Below, piece by piece: positions 57,211 to 64,000 of a DNA stretch of 64,000 nt. The notes below the pieces were generated by a model that saw only the letters and a list, made by a program, of their open reading frames with translations, ran no database searches and was not told the origin of the DNA. The translations under genes and the position numbers were made by a program. The stretch's first letter is position 1. Every line of letters starts with the position of its first letter. Source of the stretch: a virus; IMG/VR virus record IMGVR_UViG_3300030099_007533, positions 39,547 through 103,546 of that record; one strand, written 5' to 3'.

Positions 57211-58526
57211 TATAAAACCTTTGCTGCTAATGTCGCGACCTTTGATCTTTCACCCTTTTGCAGTGAAATATGTCCTGCGAGGTCGTGCTCCTTAAATTTT
57301 TCTACAGCATAAGACAACCCATTGCTTGTTGCGTCCAAATATACTGTATCAATTTGTTCAATGTCGCCGGTTAGAACAATCTTTGTGCCTTCTCCAACAC
57401 GAGTAATAATAGTTTTTAATTCGTGAACTGATAAATTCTGAGCCTCATCAATAATAATAAAAGCCTTTGCAATAGATCGTCCACGAATATATGTCAAAGC
57501 CTCAATCTCGATTATCCCTCTTTCAGCATACATCTCTAATGCTACTTTATCATTTCCCATTAAAAATTGTAAGTTGTCTTGCACTGGAGCCAACCATGGA
57601 GCCATCTTTTCCTCTAATGTACCCGGTAGAAAACCAATATCTCTGCCCATCGGCATCACTGGTCTTGAAACTACAAGCTTATTGTAGATTGGTTCTTTAC
57701 CACTTTCATCTAAGACCTGTTCCAATCCAGCAGCAACAGCCAGTAAAGTTTTACCGCAACCAGCGGCACCAATGAGGGATACGATTGGCACGTTTGGATC
57801 AAGTAGCAAATCAATTGCAAATGATTGTTCTTTGTTCCTTGCGGTAATTCCCCAGACTCCATGTTTATGAATTCCTGCTTTAATAAGCGGTTTGTTGTAT
57901 GCTAAGAATCTTGCTAATGCAGTTTTCTTTTCATTAGAATTAGAGATCAGCATAACAAATTGGTTGGGTAATAATAACTTTTCTTCTTTTTCAATAAAAA
58001 TTTTCTCACCGGAGTAGAAATGGTCGATAATCTGATCATCTACCAAATGCTTTTCTAAGCCCGTATAAAGCTTGCTACGGTCGCTTACGACTTGGTTTAT
58101 GTCATACCCCTCACAAGGTATACCAAGGGCGTCACAACGCACTCTGAGGTTAATATCGCGGGAAACAACAACAACTCTTTTTCCATCATTTACTTCGTTC
58201 AGCGCACAAGCTAAAATAATATTATCTGGGTCTCTTTTATTGGATTCCGCTGGCAACGAAGAAACATCTGAGATTCTTGCTCTGAGTAGCCCTTTGCCTT
58301 TTTCAATGCGGACGCCCTTTTCAATAGAACCTTTGCCACGATATTCATCTAAAAGACGAATGGTGTGGCGAGCATTAGCCCCCACACCATCTTGCCTCTT
58401 TTTGTGTTTATCAATCTCTTCTAAAACTTTTAATGGAATAACAATATCATTTCTTCCAAAGTTCTTAAAAGCTGTTGGGTCTGAAAGGTAAACATTTGTA
58501 TCTAAGATATAAGTCTTTTTAGCCAT
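57210..58526 (-). CDS. phoH: PIN-PhoH ATPase (438 aa)
   Basis: Two domains. The N-terminal PIN domain begins TYILDTNVYLSD and has the acidic residues of a PIN nuclease (residues 1-140). The PhoH-type ATPase follows, with Walker A GAAGCGKT (253-260), Walker B FIIIDEAQN and sensor LTGDIEQID. This PhoH2-type fusion is a likely RNA helicase-ribonuclease. PhoH genes are common in marine phages, where function is unsettled. It overlaps the ClpP gene by 8 nt. Confidence 0.87.
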   Translation of the reverse strand: MAKKTYILDTNVYLSDPTAFKNFGRNDIVIPLKVLEEIDKHKKRQDGVGANARHTIRLLDEYRGKGSIEKGVRIEKGKGLLRARISDVSSLPAESNKRDPDNIILACALNEVNDGKRVVVVSRDINLRVRCDALGIPCEGYDINQVVSDRSKLYTGLEKHLVDDQIIDHFYSGEKIFIEKEEKLLLPNQFVMLISNSNEKKTALARFLAYNKPLIKAGIHKHGVWGITARNKEQSFAIDLLLDPNVPIVSLIGAAGCGKTLLAVAAGLEQVLDESGKEPIYNKLVVSRPVMPMGRDIGFLPGTLEEKMAPWLAPVQDNLQFLMGNDKVALEMYAERGIIEIEALTYIRGRSIAKAFIIIDEAQNLSVHELKTIITRVGEGTKIVLTGDIEQIDTVYLDATSNGLSYAVEKFKEHDLAGHISLQKGERSKVATLAAKVL

Positions 58527-59184
58527 TCTCTACGATCTCGTCAACGAGTCCGATCTCAACACACTTTTCAGCATCAAACCACTTATCTCTTTTAAGAATT
58601 TCTGTGATTTGTCTCATTGATAAATTAGTTCTTTCCTTGTAAATTTTCTTGATTTTTGTCATGATCAAGTCAAGGTTTTCCATCTCATCTTTGAAATCTT
58701 CAAACTTACCCCACATAGCAGAGGAAAGCTGATGAATAAGCATGTGTGAGTGCTCGTAAATAAATCTTTTGTCTCCAACGACGCTAATTAAGGTTGCCGC
58801 TGAAGCAGCAGAGCCGTCGATGTATGTGTGAACTGGTGTCTTACAGTTTAAAATTACATCAACTGTTGAAAACCCCGCAAAAACAGAGCCCCCGTATGAA
58901 TTAATATGTAATTTGATTGGTGGTGGGTTTGTATCATATTTTACTTTGAATACTTGTAGATCTTTATCAACTGCTCTGAGTGCTTTATTGAGAAGTTTTG
59001 CATTTTTTTCACTAACCTCTCCATAAAACATAATCACGTTGTCTACTACGTCTACGCACTCTAAAGCAGGTGGTGGTCCATTTTCGCCGCCCATAAGAAT
59101 AATTGGTGTTACTCCACCCTCTTCTTGAGACTCTTCTTCAATTTTCTCTTTGGTTTTATCGTCGCACCAATAATATCTTGTCAT
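58519..59184 (-). CDS. clpP: ClpP-family serine protease (221 aa)
   Basis: S14 peptidase pattern: INSYGGSVFAGFSTVD, then DGSAASAATL with catalytic Ser128, MLIHQLSS with His151, and RDKWFDAEKC with an Asp near 200-204. The usual G-x-A-A-S motif here is G-S-A-A-S. Phage ClpP may work with the host ClpX/ClpA ATPases, or act as a virion-maturation protease. The first 40 residues are charged and low in structure. It lies 17 nt downstream of the 74-aa gene. Confidence 0.84.
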   Translation of the reverse strand: MTRYYWCDDKTKEKIEEESQEEGGVTPIILMGGENGPPPALECVDVVDNVIMFYGEVSEKNAKLLNKALRAVDKDLQVFKVKYDTNPPPIKLHINSYGGSVFAGFSTVDVILNCKTPVHTYIDGSAASAATLISVVGDKRFIYEHSHMLIHQLSSAMWGKFEDFKDEMENLDLIMTKIKKIYKERTNLSMRQITEILKRDKWFDAEKCVEIGLVDEIVENG

Positions 59185-59201
59185 GTTGTTTCCTTTTATA
59201 A

Positions 59202-59426
59202 TTAGTTGAGTTCACTTGGAACTGAATTATCATGTGTATATAAAATTTCATAAACACCTATAATCCTATATTGACCCGAATCTGAGTCGGGTTCACCATT
59301 AAGTTTGTCAAGATAATCGTAAGCAAAATTCATTGCTTCAGTAAAATTATCTAAATTTTTATGGCAACTTGTGCCTCGCTTAGTTTTATCATTCTTAAAA
59401 TGAAATTTAAAAAATTTATTATTCAT
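59202..59426 (-). CDS. Hypothetical protein (74 aa)
   Basis: Start taken at ATG 59426 (MNNKFFKFHFKNDKTKRGT), since the longer frame lies inside the PurA gene. A small mixed protein with two His and one Cys, ending GVYEILYTHDNSVPSELN. No family recognised. The tight spacing (10 nt) to PurA suggests co-expression. Confidence 0.5.
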   Translation of the reverse strand: MNNKFFKFHFKNDKTKRGTSCHKNLDNFTEAMNFAYDYLDKLNGEPDSDSGQYRIIGVYEILYTHDNSVPSELN

Positions 59427-59436
59427 TTTATTCTCC

Positions 59437-60447
59437 CTAAATTTTGTGTGGGCTGTCTGAAAAGAAAATATCCATATCCTTCCCAGTGCCAGCCAAGAAT
59501 TCTTCAATTCTGTTAGTAAAGTCTTCTTCTGTTGAAAAATATTCAAAGAAGTCTGATTTACCATCGTTGTTTCTAAGACTCCAGTTACTAACCTGCCGCA
59601 TAATATCCATCTTGTTAATCACAACACGGTTCACAGCGTTCAGTTGAACTGACTTCTTAAGAAATGGAAGACTAAGCCAGTTACACTGCCTAACTCTTCC
59701 AGTTGTAGCGCCAAATTCCTGTCCTGCTTCTTGTATATGAGCAAAAACTTTATTATGTGGTGGTTGGAACTGCTTTGTACCAACATAAGTCTCATAAGCT
59801 TTGGCAACTCCCCAGACATCACGGATGGCATAATGAGGAATGGCATTTAAAAGCACCGAGGATGTCAGACAATGGCTTGAAGTAACGTAAGGGTAGTCTC
59901 CCCAGTCAATATCCAATCCAAAGCCTTGAGCGCCTTCACAGAGGATTTTAACATCAGACTGATTCCAGAACTCATCATGTAGATCAATCAAGTACGGCTT
60001 AAGCTCTGGAACATCTTTAGCCATGATACCTGTTCTGGCATATTTATCTCTGTAAGCAGGACCATTGCCTCGCTTGGTAGTACCAATCTTTTTATCTTTA
60101 CCATCTTCTTCTTTGTGGTCATCTGTAATTACATGACAGTTTTTAGCGACATAAATAAGTCCCGTGGTGTCAATCCCACCTGACTTAAGTTCATCTAACT
60201 CTTTAAAAAACTGTACAGGATCAAGTACACAGCCATTGCCAATGATACTTTTGATCCCAAAAAAGACCCCTGCTGGGATGTGATGCGTAACAAACTTACG
60301 ACCCTCATGGAAAATAGTATGACCAGCATTGCAGCCACCATTGTAGCGTAGGACATGAGTATACCCTCCTGTCTTACATAGGTGGTGAGTTACTTTTCCT
60401 TTACCCTCATCACCATATTGAAGTCCAACAACGACATCAGCGATCAT
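59437..60447 (-). CDS. Adenylosuccinate synthetase-like enzyme, short PurA/PurZ0 type (336 aa)
   Basis: PurA family: Asp13 in YGDEGKGK, NAGHT with His43, GTTKRGNGPAYRDKYARTG, EGAQGFGLDID, GVAKAYETYVG, EFGATTGRVRQC and guanine-contact NKMD (278-281). The reaction is IMP (or, for PurZ/PurZ0, dGMP) plus aspartate with a nucleotide triphosphate. At 336 residues it matches archaeal PurA and phage PurZ (about 340), not bacterial PurA (about 430). PurZ of 2-aminoadenine (Z) phages replaces Asp13 by Ser; here Asp is kept, so PurA or the GTP-using intermediate PurZ0 are the candidates. No Z-pathway partner (MazZ, DatZ) is seen in this window. Upstream AAGGAGAAGATG gives a good start signal. Confidence 0.82.
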   Translation of the reverse strand: MIADVVVGLQYGDEGKGKVTHHLCKTGGYTHVLRYNGGCNAGHTIFHEGRKFVTHHIPAGVFFGIKSIIGNGCVLDPVQFFKELDELKSGGIDTTGLIYVAKNCHVITDDHKEEDGKDKKIGTTKRGNGPAYRDKYARTGIMAKDVPELKPYLIDLHDEFWNQSDVKILCEGAQGFGLDIDWGDYPYVTSSHCLTSSVLLNAIPHYAIRDVWGVAKAYETYVGTKQFQPPHNKVFAHIQEAGQEFGATTGRVRQCNWLSLPFLKKSVQLNAVNRVVINKMDIMRQVSNWSLRNNDGKSDFFEYFSTEEDFTNRIEEFLAGTGKDMDIFFSDSPHKI

Positions 60448-60664
60448 TCATCTTCTCCTTGCGTTGCTTCTTGCGACTAAGCCGCTTTGGTTCTTCAGTG
60501 TTAGTTGATCTGGTTTTTACCACATAACCCTTCAACTGCTTTTTAACTTTAACTTGTAAATTTTTTTCTGAGGAAAGCTGCTTTCTTTTTCTATCCGCAC
60601 CCTCAAAAGTTTCAAAACGACCTGCAATCTTCCACGGTCGTCCAAATAATGGATTTGCCTCCAT
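60437..60664 (-). CDS. Small basic protein (75 aa)
   Basis: A strongly basic protein (KKQRKEKMNDR; SRKKQR) with Trp and a short beta-prone NPLFGRPWKIAGRF at the start. No family recognised. It overlaps PurA by 11 nt. Possible nucleic-acid binding from charge only. Confidence 0.45.
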   Translation of the reverse strand: MEANPLFGRPWKIAGRFETFEGADRKRKQLSSEKNLQVKVKKQLKGYVVKTRSTNTEEPKRLSRKKQRKEKMNDR

Positions 60665-60673
60665 AGTAACCTC

Positions 60674-60985
60674 CTATTTCTTTGGCTTAATAAAATATGT
60701 CTGAATATAATAACCAGCTACTTTAAATTTTTCACCAGTCTTTACACACAACATAATGTGTGGTTTATAAGTATAAACTTCTTTTCTCTTACTGTCAACC
60801 TTTTTAACTACCTTCTCTGTTTCCTGACCAGCATAAATGAAAAGAGATTGTTTATAATCTAAATTTTCTTGAAACACAGGAGAAAAACCTCCTAATGTTA
60901 ATCTATCTTTTTTTACTATTACTTGTTTCTTAGTAGTAGGTTTGATAATGTAGAATTCTCCAACTACTAACTCTGAAATCTTCAT
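60674..60985 (-). CDS. Hypothetical protein (103 aa)
   Basis: A small basic, beta-rich protein (LVVGEFYIIKPTTKKQVIV, SLFIYAGQE, MLCVKTGEKFKVAGYYIQTYF). It looks like a single SH3- or OB-like barrel, but no family is recognised. ATG with modest spacing; 2 nt separate it from the 122-aa gene and 9 nt from the 75-aa gene. Confidence 0.5.
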   Translation of the reverse strand: MKISELVVGEFYIIKPTTKKQVIVKKDRLTLGGFSPVFQENLDYKQSLFIYAGQETEKVVKKVDSKRKEVYTYKPHIMLCVKTGEKFKVAGYYIQTYFIKPKK

Positions 60986-60987
60986 AA

Positions 60988-61356
60988 TCAGATTGTATCA
61001 TCATAAGGTTTATCTGTTAAGTGTGTTGTGTCAAAGTAGTCCTCCAATTCATAACCTTTCTGAATATATTTAAGTTGTTTGTACGATATACCTAAAATAT
61101 AAGAAGCTTTGATCTTAGAGTTTGTAGCTGCTATGGCAAACTTAACAACTGCATTTCTTGCAATGTCTTGAATATATTTATACAACTGAAGTCCATAGAA
61201 TTTACCTTTGAAAGTTTTGCTTGACAACTCTAATTTAAGGGCTATAATATCTTCTAAGGTAAGATTACTTAATCTAACTTCAAAATCTTCATCTATCTTA
61301 TTTTCTAATTTTAACTTCTTACTTATAGAATAATTCTTCTTAGGATCTTTCTTCAT
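60988..61356 (-). CDS. Putative Fis-type HTH protein (122 aa)
   Basis: The C-terminal half has KASYILGISYKQLKYIQKGYELEDYF, resembling a Fis-family helix-turn-helix (A-A-x2-L-G-I-S-x4-L). The N-terminal half is charged and helical. A regulator or DNA-bending protein is possible but not shown. It overlaps the large upstream gene by 4 nt. Confidence 0.55.
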   Translation of the reverse strand: MKKDPKKNYSISKKLKLENKIDEDFEVRLSNLTLEDIIALKLELSSKTFKGKFYGLQLYKYIQDIARNAVVKFAIAATNSKIKASYILGISYKQLKYIQKGYELEDYFDTTHLTDKPYDDTI

Positions 61357-64000
61357 TGAAATAGACTATTTTTTAAAGTCTCTTTTACTGCTTTCTTTAT
61401 TTCTTCAGATACTGTCTCTTCACCTTTAGCAGTAAACTGAGCTTTATCTGCTGTTTGTTTTTCATACTCAGGTGTAGTAACAGGTTCTAATTCAGGGGCA
61501 ATATCATTTTCAAATTTATCAAAGTATAGTAAAAGATTTGTTACAAGATACTCTTTAAATTCTTTTCTATCGCTTTCGTTATGTAGAGTTCTGTAGTTTC
61601 TTGTTACTGCATCAACAGTCTTTTTGTAGACATCTACTGATTCATCTCTACCAGTCTCATCTAAACCGGGAATTTGTGGGATTGGAATATCAGTTTTCTT
61701 ACCTTCAATATCTTTGAGTGTAACACCAGCATCTTTTGTGATTTGAGCATCGTCACCAAGCTCCTCATCTTCAATTTCAGCACTGAGATCAGCTTCTGGT
61801 GTTTCCTCATCAGTTACAGTTACTTCAATTTGATCCTGTTCTTCAAGGGCAGAGCCACCAAGCATACCAACAGATTCACCACCAGACGCCGCTCTGATTG
61901 CATCCTGTGGAGAAAGAGTGTCAATAATAGCTTTGAGATAATGTTGCTTGAAAGAGTCTCTCTGTTCTTTATCAGTGGTTAAAGATTTATATCCACTTTC
62001 TACTGTTGGTAGAATAATTTTCAACGCTTGAATTAATTTATTTAATCCAGTTGATTTTGTTGGCGTATCCTGTTCCTTAATGATTTGTCGGATAAGTTCT
62101 CTTAATTGTTTTTCTTCATTTAGCATATTGTTTCTCTCTTTATTAACAAGATGTCTTATTACTTGACGTAATTGTTCCTTATAAATAGTTTGTTCGCACC
62201 TCTTTTTACCCGAAGTAAAAGGGAGTGGGTAGCCCGCAACATTTGCAGCGACGGATGCTTCACCCATAACGCCCCCAAGCATTTCAAATATTTCTTTTGT
62301 TTCATCATCAGAAAGTTTTTCTGGCATAAAAGCCTTAAATGTATCAAAGTCGCCTTCGCTAATCGCCTTTCTCATTTGAGTAGCAGAAAATTTAACACCG
62401 GGTTCAACTTCAATTTTTTCTGCTTTTAATGGTTCAAAAGTGAAATTCTTTGGATTTTTTTTCTTATTATTTAAATAAGTTGCTGCATTCTTTACAAAAT
62501 TAATATGCTCATCTTCTGAAGAGACAGCAACAATCTTTGAATTTGGGTTAATGTTTTCAATATCATTTTCCATTCTAAGACCAATTCTTAAGAATGGACT
62601 TGATGAAGTTATTACAGAACCATCTTCTTTCTTTCTATTCGTCTTAAAACGATCAAAATAATCAAGTTTTACTTCATTATTAATGCCATATTTTTCAATG
62701 TATTTTTCCCAAACTTGCTTTGCTTGTTCAGCACTAATTTCTAAATCACCTGCTGCACGCTTTGTTGGACCACTTGTAATATGAACAATCGCATCAGGGT
62801 ACTTCTGAATTGCTTGAAGAAGTAGTGAAAGATGTCCCTTATGAGGAGGTTTAAAGCCGCCGGGAATAAAGACGTGTGTTTCAACGTCTTCAATGTCAGC
62901 AATTTGAGCTTCTAAATCATCTTCATAATCAGGATCAAGTTCATTTTGCTCTCTTACGGCGGCACGATTTGCTCTTGTAAATTTGGATCTATCAACCAAT
63001 TTGATTAATTTGCCATCGTCAGATAGAACATAACCCTCACCAACTTCTTCACCGCCGAGGGATTGACTAAACGGCAAGCCTCCTTGAGTGTCAATGCTTC
63101 TAATAATGTCGTCTTTAATCTGCATTATTCTGGTGACAACATCCCAAACCAAGGTGTATGTTTCCAGATTTTCAGAAATGTAATTCTTTACGTTTAGTTT
63201 TTTGCCATCTGAGACACTGCCTTTGCTGACAAGCCAATCATTAAAGTCTTCACCCAAACTTTCTAAGCCTGTGTCAACTTTGCTGTTTAAGTATCCATAG
63301 AATAAGTTTGGTAAATCTGAAATGCCGAGCTTCTTTAGGCGCCCAGCATTAAAAAACTCATCTAATTTTGACATATTTTGTTCAACTAAATTAATAATTG
63401 CTTCAATCTCGTCATCATTAACGGCGACGGGCTTCTCAATAAAAGTTTTACCAAAAAACAAAATGTCTGGATCTGGTGACATACCGTCAAAATTTAGTGG
63501 CTGATTTTCAAGAGTTTCAACATCTTTCTTCAAGTGAAGCACAATGCCTACATCTGATTTTTCAATCTTTTTACCCATTTCTGAGTTTTTGTCAACCTTA
63601 TACTTTACCATATTTGGCTTGAATACAAACTTATCATCTTCAATCTCTGGCTTATCAAAGTATAGAACTTCACCAAAGAAATAACCTCTATGATCAGGGT
63701 CAACCGATTTTTCTGCAAGCCTAAATGCTTTTTGCATTAAAGGTGAAATCTTGGAATATCTTTTCTCAAAAACTTCATCTGGGGTCATGCCCATCTTTTT
63801 GGCAGCACGAGCAGCACGGGAACGGTACATTTGTTCCATTTCTTCTTCAGAACCAACCTTTCCTTTATAAGATTTTACACCAAAGCCGCTTTTATCAGTG
63901 AAAATAAAGTTTCCATCTACATCACGACCAAAAATAACAGCCGGGGAACCATCCCATTTGACTGATGTCTCAGGGCGACCCTCTGGATCGTTCATCTTCT
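61353..64000 (-). CDS. KWDG ligase-like / HxGH nucleotidyltransferase fusion (5' end cut by window)
   Basis: The frame stays open to the right edge, so the true start may lie outside; the first internal ATG is at 63995. N-terminal residues 12-23 read VKWDGSPAVIFG, a K-x-D-G element like motif I of covalent nucleotidyltransferases (RNA/DNA ligases), with YFFGEVLYF and MVKYKVD further on. A second domain starts at about 375: GGFKPPHKGH (HxGH), SATQMR (S-x-T-x2-R), typical of cytidylyl/NMN-adenylyltransferases. Residues 608-641 hold two copies of QLRxxIR. I recall marine T4-like proteins with KWDGAPA that are annotated as unknown. Function inferred; DNA or RNA end repair or NAD metabolism are both possible. 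Confidence 0.72.
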   Translation of the reverse strand, partial: KMNDPEGRPETSVKWDGSPAVIFGRDVDGNFIFTDKSGFGVKSYKGKVGSEEEMEQMYRSRAARAAKKMGMTPDEVFEKRYSKISPLMQKAFRLAEKSVDPDHRGYFFGEVLYFDKPEIEDDKFVFKPNMVKYKVDKNSEMGKKIEKSDVGIVLHLKKDVETLENQPLNFDGMSPDPDILFFGKTFIEKPVAVNDDEIEAIINLVEQNMSKLDEFFNAGRLKKLGISDLPNLFYGYLNSKVDTGLESLGEDFNDWLVSKGSVSDGKKLNVKNYISENLETYTLVWDVVTRIMQIKDDIIRSIDTQGGLPFSQSLGGEEVGEGYVLSDDGKLIKLVDRSKFTRANRAAVREQNELDPDYEDDLEAQIADIEDVETHVFIPGGFKPPHKGHLSLLLQAIQKYPDAIVHITSGPTKRAAGDLEISAEQAKQVWEKYIEKYGINNEVKLDYFDRFKTNRKKEDGSVITSSSPFLRIGLRMENDIENINPNSKIVAVSSEDEHINFVKNAATYLNNKKKNPKNFTFEPLKAEKIEVEPGVKFSATQMRKAISEGDFDTFKAFMPEKLSDDETKEIFEMLGGVMGEASVAANVAGYPLPFTSGKKRCEQTIYKEQLRQVIRHLVNKERNNMLNEEKQLRELIRQIIKEQDTPTKSTGLNKLIQALKIILPTVESGYKSLTTDKEQRDSFKQHYLKAIIDTLSPQDAIRAASGGESVGMLGGSALEEQDQIEVTVTDEETPEADLSAEIEDEELGDDAQITKDAGVTLKDIEGKKTDIPIPQIPGLDETGRDESVDVYKKTVDAVTRNYRTLHNESDRKEFKEYLVTNLLLYFDKFENDIAPELEPVTTPEYEKQTADKAQFTAKGEETVSEEIKKAVKETLKNSLFQ
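62073..62174 (-). repeat. Tandem QLRxxIR helical motif (protein-level)
   Basis: Two short helices, QLRQVIRHLVNKE (62136..62174) and QLRELIRQIIKE (62073..62108), recur nine residues apart in the large KWDG protein. Short helices of this kind occur near the ends of marine-phage virion proteins and could be a capsid-targeting or binding signal; that reading is inference. Confidence 0.5.

Noticed and set aside
58072-58491. 139-residue plus-strand ORF opposite phoH
   Set aside because: It is a shadow of the PIN domain, with no start signal and no recognisable motif.
59427-59564. Longer version of the 74-aa gene beginning inside purA
   Set aside because: The extension is PurA coding sequence in another frame; the ATG at 59426 fits the gap.
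59437-60447. PurZ itself
   Set aside because: PurZ has Ser in place of Asp13; this protein keeps Asp, so I do not call it PurZ and list PurA or PurZ0 instead.

Overview
This window is a 64 kb stretch of a tailed-bacteriophage genome. All supported genes lie on the minus strand, so transcription runs from high to low coordinates. Genes are tightly packed, with many 1-28 nt overlaps and ATGA stop-start junctions. No stretch over 300 bases lacks a gene, and I saw no tRNA, rRNA, CRISPR array or insertion sequence. The baseplate proteins gp6 and gp25, a gp55-type late sigma factor, an SbcD/gp47-type nuclease, a phage-type primase, PhoH, ClpP and a marine-phage KWDG protein point to a T4-superfamily myovirus. 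The AT-rich composition and gene repertoire suggest a marine, probably Gram-negative host, but the host cannot be read from the sequence.

Layout, in the direction of transcription. (1) 64000-55380: mixed nucleic-acid and nucleotide genes. These are a large KWDG/HxGH nucleotidyltransferase-like protein cut by the window edge, several small unknown proteins, a short PurA-type adenylosuccinate synthetase, ClpP, a PIN-PhoH ATPase, a SprT-like metallopeptidase and a PD-(D/E)XK nuclease. (2) 55374-31417: about 24 kb devoted to glycans. It holds GT2, GT4 and CgeB-like glycosyltransferases, SAM and FkbM methyltransferases, a PIG-L deacetylase and a polysaccharide-deacetylase-like protein. It also holds nucleotide-sugar enzymes: an RmlB-like dehydratase, an RfbH-like dehydrase, a split transketolase, SDR reductases, an N-formyltransferase, a hexapeptide acetyltransferase, a DegT aminotransferase, Gmd, Fcl and a mannose-phosphate cupin. 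(3) 31430-30035: small genes and the late sigma factor. (4) 29995-2307: virion genes, including baseplate gp25 and gp6, two LamG-bearing proteins (one of 2944 residues) and two pairs of paralogous structural proteins. (5) 2310-1: a recombination and replication module with a RuvC-like resolvase, a primase and an SbcD-like nuclease running off the left edge.

The most unusual feature is in the glycan locus. Between about 34.7 and 38.6 kb several small gaps are not empty. They carry apparent 5'-end remnants of sugar genes: a 20-codon Rossmann start resembling a Gfo/Idh/MocA oxidoreductase, a 23-codon copy of the start of the acetyltransferase gene together with its upstream TATAAT element, and a 31-codon ORF. 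Alongside them is an aminotransferase that appears internally shortened and C-terminally truncated. I read these as scars of repeated cassette exchange. The pathway genes suggest that the phage can make GDP-fucose-type and N-acylated amino sugars, plus a third sugar involving RfbH and transketolase chemistry. The final acceptor (virion protein, host surface glycan or DNA) is unknown.

The PurA-like enzyme is short, like archaeal PurA and phage PurZ, but keeps the catalytic Asp13 and an NKMD guanine motif. It could be an ordinary PurA or a PurZ0-type enzyme.
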